64,000 nucleotides of DNA from Streptomyces sp. NBC_00539 (GTDB taxonomy: Bacteria; Actinomycetota; Actinomycetes; Streptomycetales; Streptomycetaceae): the NCBI RefSeq assembly GCF_036346105.1, contig NZ_CP107811.1, positions 4,096,501-4,160,500 of the forward strand, given 5' to 3'. How positions within the stretch are numbered: the first letter of the stretch is position 1; every line of letters starts with the position of its first letter. The position numbers were made by a program, and so were the translations under genes. This document shows, one piece after another, positions 32,362 to 40,491 of the stretch. Under the pieces are notes generated by a model. It was given only the letters and a program-made list of their open reading frames with translations, was not told the DNA's origin and did not search any database.

Positions 32362-33125
32362 CCACCGAAGCACCCTCTCTCGAAGTCTCCGGCCTCGCGT
32401 ACGCCTATCCCGACGGGCATCAGGCCCTCTTCGGGGTCGACCTGACCGTCGGGCGCGGGGAACGGGTGGCGCTGCTCGGCCCCAACGGCGCGGGCAAGAC
32501 CACCCTCGTACTCCACCTCAACGGCATCCTGGGCGGTGGCGTCGGCAAGGTGAGCGTGGCCGGGCTGCCCGTGGAGAAGCGGAACTTCGCCGAGGTCCGG
32601 CGGCGCGTCGGGATCGTCTTCCAGGACCCCGACGACCAGCTGTTCATGCCGACGGTGCGCGAGGACGTGGCCTTCGGCCCGGCGGCGGCCGGGATGCGGG
32701 GCGCGGAACTCCAGGCGCGGGTGGCCGAGGCGCTGGAGCAGGTGGGGATGGCCGCGTTCGCGGACCGGCCGCCGCACCACCTGTCCTTCGGGCAGCGCCG
32801 CCGGGTGGCGGTGGCGACCGTACTCGCGATGCGTCCGGAGATCCTCGTACTGGACGAGCCGTCCTCCAACCTCGACCCGGCGTCGCGGCGCGAGCTGGCG
32901 GACATCCTGCGCTCGCTGGACGTGACGGTCCTGATGGTGACGCACGACCTGCCGTACGCGCTGGAGCTGTGCCCGCGCGCGGTGGTCCTCAGCGAGGGGG
33001 TCATCGCGGCCGACGGGCGCACGCAGGACCTGCTGTGCGACGAGGAGCTGATGCGGGCGCACCGGCTGGAGCTGCCGTTCGGCTTCGACCCGCGGTCGGT
33101 GACGCTGCCGGCGGCCGCGGCATAA
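32349..33125 (+). CDS. cbiO: ECF transporter ATP-binding protein CbiO
   Basis: A 258-residue ABC ATPase that powers the metal importer. Walker A is LLGPNGAGKTTL. The Q loop is GIVFQDPDDQLFMPTVREDVAFGP, typical of ECF ATPases. The signature is LSFGQRRRVAVATVLA, Walker B EILVLDEPSS, and the switch His is in VTHDLPYAL. The signature has LSFGQ rather than LSGGQ, common in this subfamily. ATG 32349 or GTG 32358 (which overlaps the cbiQ stop as GTGA) could be the start. A single ATPase, so a homodimer is expected. Confidence 0.94.
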   Translation: MDAVTTEAPSLEVSGLAYAYPDGHQALFGVDLTVGRGERVALLGPNGAGKTTLVLHLNGILGGGVGKVSVAGLPVEKRNFAEVRRRVGIVFQDPDDQLFMPTVREDVAFGPAAAGMRGAELQARVAEALEQVGMAAFADRPPHHLSFGQRRRVAVATVLAMRPEILVLDEPSSNLDPASRRELADILRSLDVTVLMVTHDLPYALELCPRAVVLSEGVIAADGRTQDLLCDEELMRAHRLELPFGFDPRSVTLPAAAA

Positions 33126-33153
33126 GTGCCCGCGGCCGGTTGTTGGACCGCTC

Positions 33154-34323
33154 GTGGACATCCAGGGTGAGGTGACGGAGGGCTTCGAGCCCGTCCGGGA
33201 CGCTTTCGTACGCAACTTCGAGGTGCTCGGGGACCGGGGCGCGGCCGTCACCGTGTACCGGGACGGGCGCCGGGTCGTCGACCTGTGGGCCGGGACGAAG
33301 GACGCGGACGGCGGCGGGCCCTGGGAGGCGGGGACCGCGCAGGTGGTGCGGTCCGCGACCAAGGGCGTGGCGGCGGCGGTGCCGCTGCTGCTCCACCAGC
33401 GGGGGCTGCTGGACCTCGACGCGCCGGTGGGGGCGTACTGGCCGCAGTTCAAGGCGGGCGGCAAGGACCGCGCGCTGGTCCGGGACCTGCTCGCCCACCG
33501 GGCGGGGGTGCCCGCGCTGGACCGGCCGCTGAGCCCGGCCGAGGCCGTCGACGGGGTCTCGGGGGCGCGGGCCGTCGCCGAGCAGCAGGCCTTCTGGGAG
33601 CCGGGCACCGAGCACGGCTACCACGCACAGACGTACAGCTGGCTGCTGTCGGAACTGGTGCTGCGGGTGACCGGGGAGTCGATGGGCACCTGGCTGGCCC
33701 GGGAGGTCACGGGCCCGCTGGGGCTGGACTTCTGGATCGGTCTGCCGGAAGCGGAAGCGGAGGCGGGCCGCGTCGGGCGGGTGGGGGCCGTGGAGCCGCC
33801 GGAGCCGGCGGGGGGCCTTCGCACGCGCCCGCGGCGAAACGTTTCGCAGGCGTACGCGGACCCCTCCTCCCTGACCCGGCGCGCCTTCGGGGCGATAGCC
33901 CCGCTGCCGGACGAGAACGCCCCCGAGTACCGCGCGGCGGAGCTGCCCGCCTCGGCGGGGATCGGGACGGCGCGGGCGCTGGCCGGGTTCTACGCGGCGC
34001 TGCTGGGGGACACCGAGGACGGCGCGCGGCTGTTCACCCCCGAGACGGCGGTGCTGGCGTCCCGCGAGCTGTCGTCGGGGCCGGACCGGGTGCTGGTGGT
34101 GAACACCCGCTTCGGCCCGGGTTACATGCTGCACGGCCCGGCGTCGCCCCTGCTGTCCCCGGCGTCGTTCGGCCACCCGGGCCGGGGCGGTTCCCTGGCG
34201 TTCGCCGACGCGGAGGCGGGCATCGGCTTCGGCTACGTCACGAACTCCCTGGCCAAGTCGGTCACGGCGGACCCCCGCCCCCAGGCCCTGATCCGCGCCC
34301 TCGGCGCATCGCTGTCGGCCTGA
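33154..34323 (+). CDS. Serine hydrolase of the beta-lactamase/EstB type
   Basis: A 389-residue cytoplasmic-looking serine hydrolase of the class C beta-lactamase superfamily (EstB-like esterases). Ser67 and Lys70 in VRSATKGVAAA form the SxxK pair. EHGYHAQTYSWLLSEL carries the Tyr of the Y-x-N/S position. FGHPGRGGSLAFADAEAGIGFGYVTN replaces the KTG region, as in esterases. No signal peptide, so true penicillin resistance is unlikely and an esterase is more probable. GTG 33154. It is 28 bp downstream of cbiO and may be co-transcribed. Confidence 0.88.
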   Translation: MDIQGEVTEGFEPVRDAFVRNFEVLGDRGAAVTVYRDGRRVVDLWAGTKDADGGGPWEAGTAQVVRSATKGVAAAVPLLLHQRGLLDLDAPVGAYWPQFKAGGKDRALVRDLLAHRAGVPALDRPLSPAEAVDGVSGARAVAEQQAFWEPGTEHGYHAQTYSWLLSELVLRVTGESMGTWLAREVTGPLGLDFWIGLPEAEAEAGRVGRVGAVEPPEPAGGLRTRPRRNVSQAYADPSSLTRRAFGAIAPLPDENAPEYRAAELPASAGIGTARALAGFYAALLGDTEDGARLFTPETAVLASRELSSGPDRVLVVNTRFGPGYMLHGPASPLLSPASFGHPGRGGSLAFADAEAGIGFGYVTNSLAKSVTADPRPQALIRALGASLSA

Positions 34324-35164
34324 CGCCCCGCGGGGGGGCCGGGCGCCGCCCGGCCGGCCGGGCCGGCGGTGGCCGGCCGACGTGACCCCGGCGGCCCTCG
34401 AAAGGACCGCGTCGCGGCCGAGGGGGGCCTGCCTGCCCCTACGCGCCTGCCCCTACGCGCCTGCCTCGCACGTTCGGCCGGGACGACCCTGACGCCTACG
34501 GGGCGGGCCGAAGGGGCCGGCCGGGCCGGGCGGGCTGAGGGGGCGGAGCGAGCCGACCGGGCTGGACGGCCTGAATGGCCTGAGCAGGCTGCCGGGCACC
34601 TGGGCCGCCTGGGCCGGCTGGGCTGAGCCGGCGCGCCGTCGCGCGCCCTTGCCCGAGCCGACCGGGCGCGCCCCGGTACTGCCGGGCACCTGGCCGCGCT
34701 GCGGGCGGGCCGGTTCCAGGCGAGCTGGCTGACGGAGACGCGGGCCCGCTCGCCGGCTCCCGGGTGGTCCGAGTCGGGCAGGTGGGGGGCGTCACGGTGC
34801 TGGGCCCGGTCAGGCGAGCCGCTCTCGCCGTGGCACGGGCAGAGACCCGGCGGCTGCCCCTACCCGGCACGCGGCGCAACCCGTCCTGGTCCTGGACCTC
34901 CACCCGTGACCCAGGCCCGCTCCGGGCCCCGAGGCGGGTACGACGACCGGGGCGGCGCCCCCAGCGGTCGGGCCTGGCGACCGGCCGCGCACGGCCGAAG
35001 GGCGGCGGTGGCGCCGCCCCGCCGGAGTCCGCCCGGCGTCCGCCGGACGGAGTCCGGCGCAGCGGCGCGAAGCCCGGGAGGCCCGCCAGGGCCGATCGGC
35101 GCGAGCGGCGCGTGAAGAGTCACGTGGCCCGCCAGGGCCGATCGGCGCGAGCGGCGCGTGAAGA
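34324..35164. other. 841-bp gap without a credible gene, repeat-rich
   Basis: I find no convincing protein gene here. Open frames exist on both strands but give low-complexity Gly/Pro/Arg text without a family signature. The sequence holds short repeats (CGCGCCTGCCCCTA near 34434, many GGCCGGGC/GGGCTGA variants around 34500-34630) and ends in a 39-bp direct repeat next to the PBP stop. It may be a decayed gene or an expanded repeat region. Confidence 0.5.
35080..35164 (-). repeat. 39-bp direct repeat immediately after the PBP stop
   Basis: Two identical 39-bp copies (35080-35118 and 35126-35164), each beginning GGCCCGCCAGGGCCGATCGG on the plus strand, are separated by GTCACGT (period 46). 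The second copy abuts the PBP stop codon (35165-35167). A TGA also precedes the other copy on the minus strand. Confidence 0.93.
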
Positions 35165-36781
35165 TCAAGAGGCCCGGAGCACCGCTGCGACGATGGGGCC
35201 CGCCGCGTCCGCGCCGTGGCCGCCCGCTTCGACCATGGCGGCCGCCGCCACGTCGTCGCTGAACCCGGTGAACCAGCTGTCCGGGCTGACCCCGTCCACC
35301 TCCGCGGAGCCGGTCTTGGCGCCCTTGTCGCCGCCGACCGAGGACATCACGCCCGCCGCCGTCCCGCTCGACGCGGTCAGCCGCATCATCGACACCAGTT
35401 GCTGCCGCACCGACGGCTTCATCCCCCGCGCCGCCGCCGCGACCGGCCGCCCGTCCAGCTCCGCCGGGACCAGCAGCGGCTGGTGGAACTGCCCGCTGCG
35501 CGCCGTGGCCGTGAGGGAGGCGACGTTCAGCGGGTTCATGGTGATGTCGCCCTGCCCGATGTACTCGGCCGCCGCCTCCGCGCCCGAGGTGACGGGGACC
35601 TTGCCGTCGACCGACTTGACGCCCGTCTTCCAGTCCAGGCCTATGCCGAAGACCTCCTTCGCCTCCTTCGCCAGCGCCGCGTCGTCCTTGACGTCGTCGA
35701 TCTGCTTGATGAAGGCGGTGTTGCAGGACTTGGCGAAGCTCGTCGCGAAACTCGCGCCGGGCAGCTCGAAGTCGTTCAGGTTGTGGAACGTACGGCCGCC
35801 CCAGGCCGCCTCCTTGACGCACTCCGCCGGTTTGTCGGCGGCCGCCTTGCCCCGGTCGAGCAGCATCGCCGCCGTCACGATCTTCATCGTCGAGCCGGGG
35901 GCGCGGGCGCCCTGCATGGCCGCGTTGAAGCCGTCCTTGCGGTTGTTCGCCACGGCCAGGACGTGCCCCGTGCTGGGCTGGACGGCGACCACCGACGACT
36001 CCGGGTACCGGGCGACGGCCTTCTCCGCCGCCGCCTGCACCCGCGCGTCCAGGTAGGTCGTGAGCGTGGCGGGCTCGCCCTCCGCCAAGGTCAGCAGCGT
36101 CCGCTGCGGCGTGCCGGCGACGGCCGGCTCGATGAACAGCGCCGCACCGGGTTTGCCGCCCGCCTTCGCGCCGTACGTCCGCGTCAGCTCGGCGAGGACC
36201 GGGCCCAGCGAGGGGTACTTCTCCGCCGTCAGCTCCTCGCCCCTGTGGTCCACGGCCTTGACCGGTGCGCCCGCGGGCGCACCGACGCGCAGCCGTTCAC
36301 CCTTCTGGAGCTGCGGGTGGACGACCGAGGGCTGCCAGTCGACCAGCGCCTTCCCGGTGGAGACGCCGCGTACGACGGTCAGCTGGGAGTCGTAGGCGAG
36401 GGGCTTGGTCGTGCCCTCGTACGTGACCTCCGCCTCGACCTTGAACGGCACGGTGGTGCCGTTCGGCGTGCCGGGGGTGATCACGGCCTTCGACACGTAC
36501 GCCTTGGCCGCGAAGTCCGCGACCGCGGTCTGCGCCTCCAGCGCGTTGTTCGTCAGGTCGGCGGCCGCCCGGGAGTCCCCCGAGGCCCAGGCGGCGAGGA
36601 AGTCCTTCGCGGTCTTCTCGGTCTCCTTCTGGCTCGGCGGCCCGGTCTCCTTGGTGGAGGCCCTCATTCCCGTCGCCCCGCCGGCGTCCTCCCCGACCAG
36701 CGCGTACACCCCGTACCCGGCCCCGCCGACCATCGCGAGGAACACCCCGCCGACGATGGCACCCTTCGCCGCCCCGTTCAC
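35165..36781 (-). CDS. Penicillin-binding protein with NTF2-like N-terminal domain
   Basis: A 538-residue peptidoglycan transpeptidase (class B type) that cross-links the cell wall outside the membrane. After a single N-terminal helix (about residues 7-29) comes a MecA-type NTF2-like domain (about 50-165, TAKDFLAAWASGDSRAAADLT). The transpeptidase domain follows: Ser297 and Lys300 in GSTMKIV, Ser-x-Asn in KSCNTAF, and KTGSAEV near residue 480, all three motifs intact. In Streptomyces such proteins are often needed for sporulation or stress rather than growth. Close to ssgE-type context, though other genes lie between. Confidence 0.93.
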   Translation of the reverse strand: MNGAAKGAIVGGVFLAMVGGAGYGVYALVGEDAGGATGMRASTKETGPPSQKETEKTAKDFLAAWASGDSRAAADLTNNALEAQTAVADFAAKAYVSKAVITPGTPNGTTVPFKVEAEVTYEGTTKPLAYDSQLTVVRGVSTGKALVDWQPSVVHPQLQKGERLRVGAPAGAPVKAVDHRGEELTAEKYPSLGPVLAELTRTYGAKAGGKPGAALFIEPAVAGTPQRTLLTLAEGEPATLTTYLDARVQAAAEKAVARYPESSVVAVQPSTGHVLAVANNRKDGFNAAMQGARAPGSTMKIVTAAMLLDRGKAAADKPAECVKEAAWGGRTFHNLNDFELPGASFATSFAKSCNTAFIKQIDDVKDDAALAKEAKEVFGIGLDWKTGVKSVDGKVPVTSGAEAAAEYIGQGDITMNPLNVASLTATARSGQFHQPLLVPAELDGRPVAAAARGMKPSVRQQLVSMMRLTASSGTAAGVMSSVGGDKGAKTGSAEVDGVSPDSWFTGFSDDVAAAAMVEAGGHGADAAGPIVAAVLRAS

Positions 36782-36980
36782 TTGCGTCCCCTCCCCGGGC
36801 CCCAGTCCCTGAACATGTTCAAGAACCCTTGGTGCGGACCTTACGCGCTGCGAAACCCCCGGACACGCCTTGTTACCGGACCGGAACGTCCTGGCCGATT
36901 CCCGCCCCCACGGACGAGGTCCGGCCCCCTGACGGCGCCGGACCCCGTCCGAAGTCGCTTCACCCAGGTCCCCCGGCTCT

Positions 36981-38747
36981 TCAGACCCAGGTGTCCAGCC
37001 ACATGCGGCCGCGCCAGGAGTCCATCGGGATGCTCTCGCCCGTGTAGATCGGCCAGAAATAGATGAAGTTCCAGATGATCAGCAGGACCAGGACACCCGC
37101 GCCGATCGCGCCCAGGGCGCGGCGGCGCTCCGAGGAGCCCGCCGGGCCGAGGAGGGCGCCGATCATCATCGTCACCGCCAGGCACAGGTACGGGACGAAG
37201 ACCACCGCGTAGAAGAAGAAGATCGTCCGCTCCTGGTAGTTGAACCACGGCAGCAGACCCGCGGCCAGTGCGCACGCGATCGCGCCCGCCCGCCAGTCGC
37301 GGCGGAAGAACCACCGCCACAGCACGTACAGCAGCGCGAAGCAGCCCGCCCACCACAGCAGCGGGGTCCCCATGGCCAGCACCTCGCGGGCGCACTTGGC
37401 CGTCTCGGTCGCCGGGCAGCCGTCCGTGCCGGGCGCGGGGGACTCGTAGAAGTAGGAGACGGGCCGGCCCAGCACCAGCCAGCTCCACGGGTTCGACTCG
37501 TACGTGTGACCCGAGGTCAGGCCCACGTGGAACTTGTACACCTCGGTCTCGTAGTGCCACAGGCTGCGCAGCCACTCCGGCAGCCACGACAGCGAACTGC
37601 CCTGGTCGTGCTTGGCGGCCCAGTCGCGGAAGTAGCCGCCCTTGCCGTCGTCCGCGCTCATCAGCCAGCCCGTCCAGGACGCCAGGTAGACGGCGATCGC
37701 CACCGGCACCGTCGACAGGAACCCCGGCAGCGCGTCCCGGCGCAGCATCGCCGCGTACGGGGCGCCCGCGCCCGCCGTGCGGCGCGCGGCCGCGTCCCAC
37801 AGCACCGTCAGCAGGCCGAAGAAGGCCAGGACCACCAGGCCGTTCCACTTCGTGCCGAACGCCAGGCCCAGGCAGACGCCTGCCAGGAGCCGGTACGGGC
37901 GCCACCCCAGCCGCAGCGTCTGCGCGACGACCGCGTCCGGCCGGGCGCGGCCGTCGCCGTCCACCGGCAGCGCCGCCGCCAGCCGCGCCCGCGTCCGGTC
38001 GCGGTCGATGACCAGCGCCCCGAAAGCGGCCAGCACGAAGAACATCAGGACCAGGTCGAGCAGCGCGGTCCGGCTCATCACCAGGTGCAGCCCGTCCACC
38101 GCCAGCAGCGCACCGGCCAGGCAGCCCAGGAACGTCGAGCGGAACAGCCGCCGGCCGATCCGGCACAGCATCAGGACCGACAGGGTGCCCAGCACCGCGG
38201 TCATGAACCGCCAGCCGAACGGATCGAAACCGAACATCCACTCGCCGAGGCCGATCACCCACTTCCCGACCGGCGGGTGGACGACGTAGCCCGGCTCCAG
38301 CGGCAGCGCGACCCCGCCCGGGTCGGCGAGGATCGACTTGTCGACGTCCTTGGGCCAACTCGCCTCGTAGCCCTGCCGGATCGTGGCCCACGCGTCCTTC
38401 GCGTAGTACGTCTCGTCGAATATCACCGCCTTCGGGCTGCCCAGGTGCGTGAACCGCAGCACTCCCGCCACCAGCGTCACGAGCAGCGGACCCACCCACG
38501 CCATGACGCGCTGCCAGCGCTCGCGCGCCGCGACGGGCACGCCGAGCGCCGTCCACAGCTGCTCGGAGGGCCGCGCGTACGCAGGCACGAGGCGGGTGCG
38601 GACGTCCGCGCCCCGCGCGCGCGGGGCGTAGCCGAAGCCGCGCAGGCGGCGGAGCCAGACGGGCGGCTCGGGTTCGGGGCCGCGGCCGCCCGGCGGGACG
38701 GGCGGGGCCCCCGCGGGGCTGGGCGGCGGCGTCGCGGTACTGGTCAC
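36981..38747 (-). CDS. pmt: Dolichyl-phosphate-mannose--protein mannosyltransferase
   Basis: A 588-residue GT39 protein O-mannosyltransferase. It moves mannose from polyprenyl-phosphate-mannose to exported proteins as they cross the membrane. FDETYYAKDAWA holds the catalytic Asp-Glu pair in the first external loop (about residue 105). HPPVGKWVIGLGE and NYQERTIFFFYAVVFVPY are further family blocks, with about 11 helices. GTG 38747 has no ribosome site, but TACGAT lies six bases upstream, indicating a leaderless mRNA. It is divergent from rsmI, 78 bp apart. Confidence 0.93.
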   Translation of the reverse strand: MTSTATPPPSPAGAPPVPPGGRGPEPEPPVWLRRLRGFGYAPRARGADVRTRLVPAYARPSEQLWTALGVPVAARERWQRVMAWVGPLLVTLVAGVLRFTHLGSPKAVIFDETYYAKDAWATIRQGYEASWPKDVDKSILADPGGVALPLEPGYVVHPPVGKWVIGLGEWMFGFDPFGWRFMTAVLGTLSVLMLCRIGRRLFRSTFLGCLAGALLAVDGLHLVMSRTALLDLVLMFFVLAAFGALVIDRDRTRARLAAALPVDGDGRARPDAVVAQTLRLGWRPYRLLAGVCLGLAFGTKWNGLVVLAFFGLLTVLWDAAARRTAGAGAPYAAMLRRDALPGFLSTVPVAIAVYLASWTGWLMSADDGKGGYFRDWAAKHDQGSSLSWLPEWLRSLWHYETEVYKFHVGLTSGHTYESNPWSWLVLGRPVSYFYESPAPGTDGCPATETAKCAREVLAMGTPLLWWAGCFALLYVLWRWFFRRDWRAGAIACALAAGLLPWFNYQERTIFFFYAVVFVPYLCLAVTMMIGALLGPAGSSERRRALGAIGAGVLVLLIIWNFIYFWPIYTGESIPMDSWRGRMWLDTWV

Positions 38748-38753
38748 CGGATC

Positions 38754-38759
38754 ATCGTA
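38754..38759 (-). promoter_or_regulatory. Leaderless -10 box of pmt
   Basis: TACGAT on the minus strand, six bases from the pmt GTG. No Shine-Dalgarno. On the other strand rsmI has a weaker GAGGAT six bases before its GTG, so both divergent genes may be leaderless. Confidence 0.45.
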
Positions 38760-38825
38760 GGGAACGCGGCTGTGGGAACCCCAGTGCCTGCGCGAGTCCC
38801 GTGGGGCGGCTGAGAGGATGGACCG

Positions 38826-39722
38826 GTGACGACTGACCAGCCCCGCGCCGCCGTGACCCCCTCCACCACCGGCGTGCTCGTGCTCGCCGGGACCCCGATC
38901 GGCGACCTCGCCGACGCCCCGCCGCGCTTGGGGGCCGAGCTGGAGCGGGCCGACGTGATCGCGGCCGAGGACACCCGGCGGCTGCGCCGGCTCACCCAGG
39001 GGCTCGGCGTGCACACGACCGGGCGCGTGCTGTCGTACTTCGAGGGCAACGAGTCCGCCCGCACCCCCGAGCTGGTCGAGGCCCTGGAATCCGGCAAGCG
39101 GGTCCTGCTGGTCACCGACGCCGGGATGCCCTCGGTCTCCGACCCCGGCTACCGCCTCGTCGCCGCGGCCGTGACCAAGGACATCAAGGTCACCGCCGTC
39201 CCCGGCCCCTCCGCCGTACTGACCGCGCTCGCGCTGTCGGGGCTGCCCGTGGACCGGTTCTGCTTCGAGGGGTTCCTCCCGCGCAAGGCGGGCGAGCGCC
39301 TCGGCCGTCTCCGCGAGGTCGAGGGCGAGCGGCGCACGCTGGTCTACTTCGAGGCCCCGCACCGGCTGGACGACACCCTGGCCGCGATGGCGCAGGTGTT
39401 CGGAGAGGGCCGGCGGGCCGCGGTGTGCCGCGAGCTGACCAAGACGTACGAAGAGGTCAAGCGCGGCGCCCTCGCCGAGCTGGCGGCCTGGGCCGCGGAA
39501 GGCGTGCGCGGCGAGATCACGATCGTGGTCGAGGGCGCACCGGCCGCCGCACCGGGCGACGTCGACGACGAGGAACTGGTGCGCAGGGTGCGGGTGCGGG
39601 AGGAGGCGGGGGAGCGGCGCAAGGAGGCCATCGCCTCGGTCGCCGCCGAGGCCGGCGTACCCAAGCGCGACGTCTTCGACGCGGTGGTGGCGGCAAAGAA
39701 TGCGGCACGGAACGAGGCGTAG
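38826..39722 (+). CDS. rsmI: 16S rRNA (cytidine-1402-2'-O)-methyltransferase
   Basis: SAM-dependent methylation of C1402 in the decoding centre of 16S rRNA. The 298-residue protein has the tetrapyrrole-methylase fold: VLVLAGTPIGDLADAPPRL at the start, EDTRRLRRLTQGLGV, LVTDAGMPSVSDPGYRLV (residues 98-115), VPGPSAVLTALALSGLP and FEGFLPRKAGER. The C-terminal domain ends KRDVFDAVVAAKNA. All signature blocks are present. GTG 38826. Confidence 0.95.
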   Translation: MTTDQPRAAVTPSTTGVLVLAGTPIGDLADAPPRLGAELERADVIAAEDTRRLRRLTQGLGVHTTGRVLSYFEGNESARTPELVEALESGKRVLLVTDAGMPSVSDPGYRLVAAAVTKDIKVTAVPGPSAVLTALALSGLPVDRFCFEGFLPRKAGERLGRLREVEGERRTLVYFEAPHRLDDTLAAMAQVFGEGRRAAVCRELTKTYEEVKRGALAELAAWAAEGVRGEITIVVEGAPAAAPGDVDDEELVRRVRVREEAGERRKEAIASVAAEAGVPKRDVFDAVVAAKNAARNEA

Positions 39723-39735
39723 GTCGGTAAAGAGA

Positions 39736-39866
39736 TAACCTGAAAAGCAAAGCTCAGACCGCGCACCGGCCCTTTTGGGCATGAGTGGCCCAAAGTCCGT
39801 CCAACACTGGACAGGGCCTGATGCGCTCCTGCCCGAAGAGGCGTCCACTGGCAATGCACCAGTGGA
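39736..39866 (+). promoter_or_regulatory. Hairpin-rich leader of the zinc-ribbon gene
   Basis: A possible -10 TAACCT (39736-39741) is followed by three stems: TTTTGGGC/GCCCAAAG (39773-39780 with 39788-39795, one G-T pair), GTCCA/TGGAC (39799-39803 with 39808-39812), and a perfect TCCACTGG/CCAGTGGA (39844-39851 with 39859-39866). The last stem ends about 5 bases before the ribosome site AGAGGAG. I do not recognise a known riboswitch class. Confidence 0.45.
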
Positions 39867-39881
39867 ACAAGAGGAGCTGGC

Positions 39882-40382
39882 ATGAGTGAGATCGCTGAGA
39901 CCCCGGCACCCGCACCGACCGCCGCCACCGCCGTACCCACCGCCCCGCCCAGGCCGTCCGTGCACACCGTGCACGAGGCCTACTCGTTCGCCTGCATGAA
40001 GTGCGGGTACGGCTGGGAGCAGGGGTACGAGATCGAACACCACGTGGACGGCAAGGGCCAGCCCTTCATCGTGTACACGGCGGGCAGCGAGCGGGTTCCG
40101 TCGCCCCTGTCCAACCCGACCTGCATGAACTGCGGCGGCCACATCGTCCGCATCATGCGCGAGGGACAGGTCAAGTCGGTCCTCGGCATGCTCGACCAGC
40201 TCTACCACCAGGCCATCCACCCCGGCATCGCCGGACCGGTCCCGGCCACGCAGGACGCCCCCCGCCCGCCCAAGCCGCGCAAGGCGCCGCTCACGCACGA
40301 GGGCCCCGGCCCGGTGCCCGCCGGGTCCCCCTCCGTACGGCGCGGACCGCTGGCCCGGCTGCGGGGCCTCTTCCGGGGGTGA
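39882..40382 (+). CDS. Zinc-ribbon protein of unknown function
   Basis: A 166-residue conserved-looking protein. Two CxxC pairs (Cys38/41 in CMKCGYGW and Cys81/84 in CMNCGGH) probably bind one zinc. The segment between them (EQGYEIEHHVDGKGQPFIVY) includes a His pair. The first 30 residues are Ala/Pro-rich, and the C terminus is a Pro/Arg-rich tail ending RLRGLFRG. I do not recognise a named family. ATG 39882 follows AGAGGAG. It lies between rsmI and tatD and has an unusual structured leader, which hints at post-transcriptional control. Confidence 0.8.
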   Translation: MSEIAETPAPAPTAATAVPTAPPRPSVHTVHEAYSFACMKCGYGWEQGYEIEHHVDGKGQPFIVYTAGSERVPSPLSNPTCMNCGGHIVRIMREGQVKSVLGMLDQLYHQAIHPGIAGPVPATQDAPRPPKPRKAPLTHEGPGPVPAGSPSVRRGPLARLRGLFRG

Positions 40383-40406
40383 GCAGCGGGTGAGCGGCCG
40401 GTGAGG

Positions 40407-40447
40407 AGCCGAGGGGCGGCGGGTCGAGCAGCCGAGGGGCGGCGGGT
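40407..40447 (+). repeat. Direct repeats downstream of the zinc-ribbon gene
   Basis: AGCCGAGGGGCGGCGGGT occurs twice (40407-40424 and 40430-40447). Shorter GGTGAGCGG/GGTGAGCAGC variants run from the stop codon at 40380 to about 40455, each copying the GGTGAGC context of the stop. Confidence 0.85.
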
Positions 40448-40449
40448 GA

Positions 40450-40467
40450 GCGGGCGGGACCGCCCGC
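40450..40467 (+). terminator. Possible terminator after the zinc-ribbon gene
   Basis: GCGGGCGG, GA, CCGCCCGC form an 8-bp inverted repeat with a very short loop just upstream of the tatD promoter. The short spacer makes it a weaker candidate than others here. Confidence 0.4.
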
Positions 40468-40478
40468 CCGACCGGTCA

Positions 40479-40484
40479 TAAGAT
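40479..40484 (+). promoter_or_regulatory. Leaderless -10 box of tatD
   Basis: TAAGAT followed by seven bases and the tatD ATG at 40492, with no ribosome site between. Confidence 0.5.
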
Positions 40485-40491
40485 CGGCCTC

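Noticed and set aside
33154-34323. Calling the serine hydrolase a beta-lactamase resistance gene
   Set aside because: No signal peptide and no KTG box; it fits the EstB-like esterase branch better.
34496-34903. Open frame of 135 codons on the minus strand in the gene-free region
   Set aside because: Low-complexity Pro/Arg/Ala text, no start signal and no recognisable domain.
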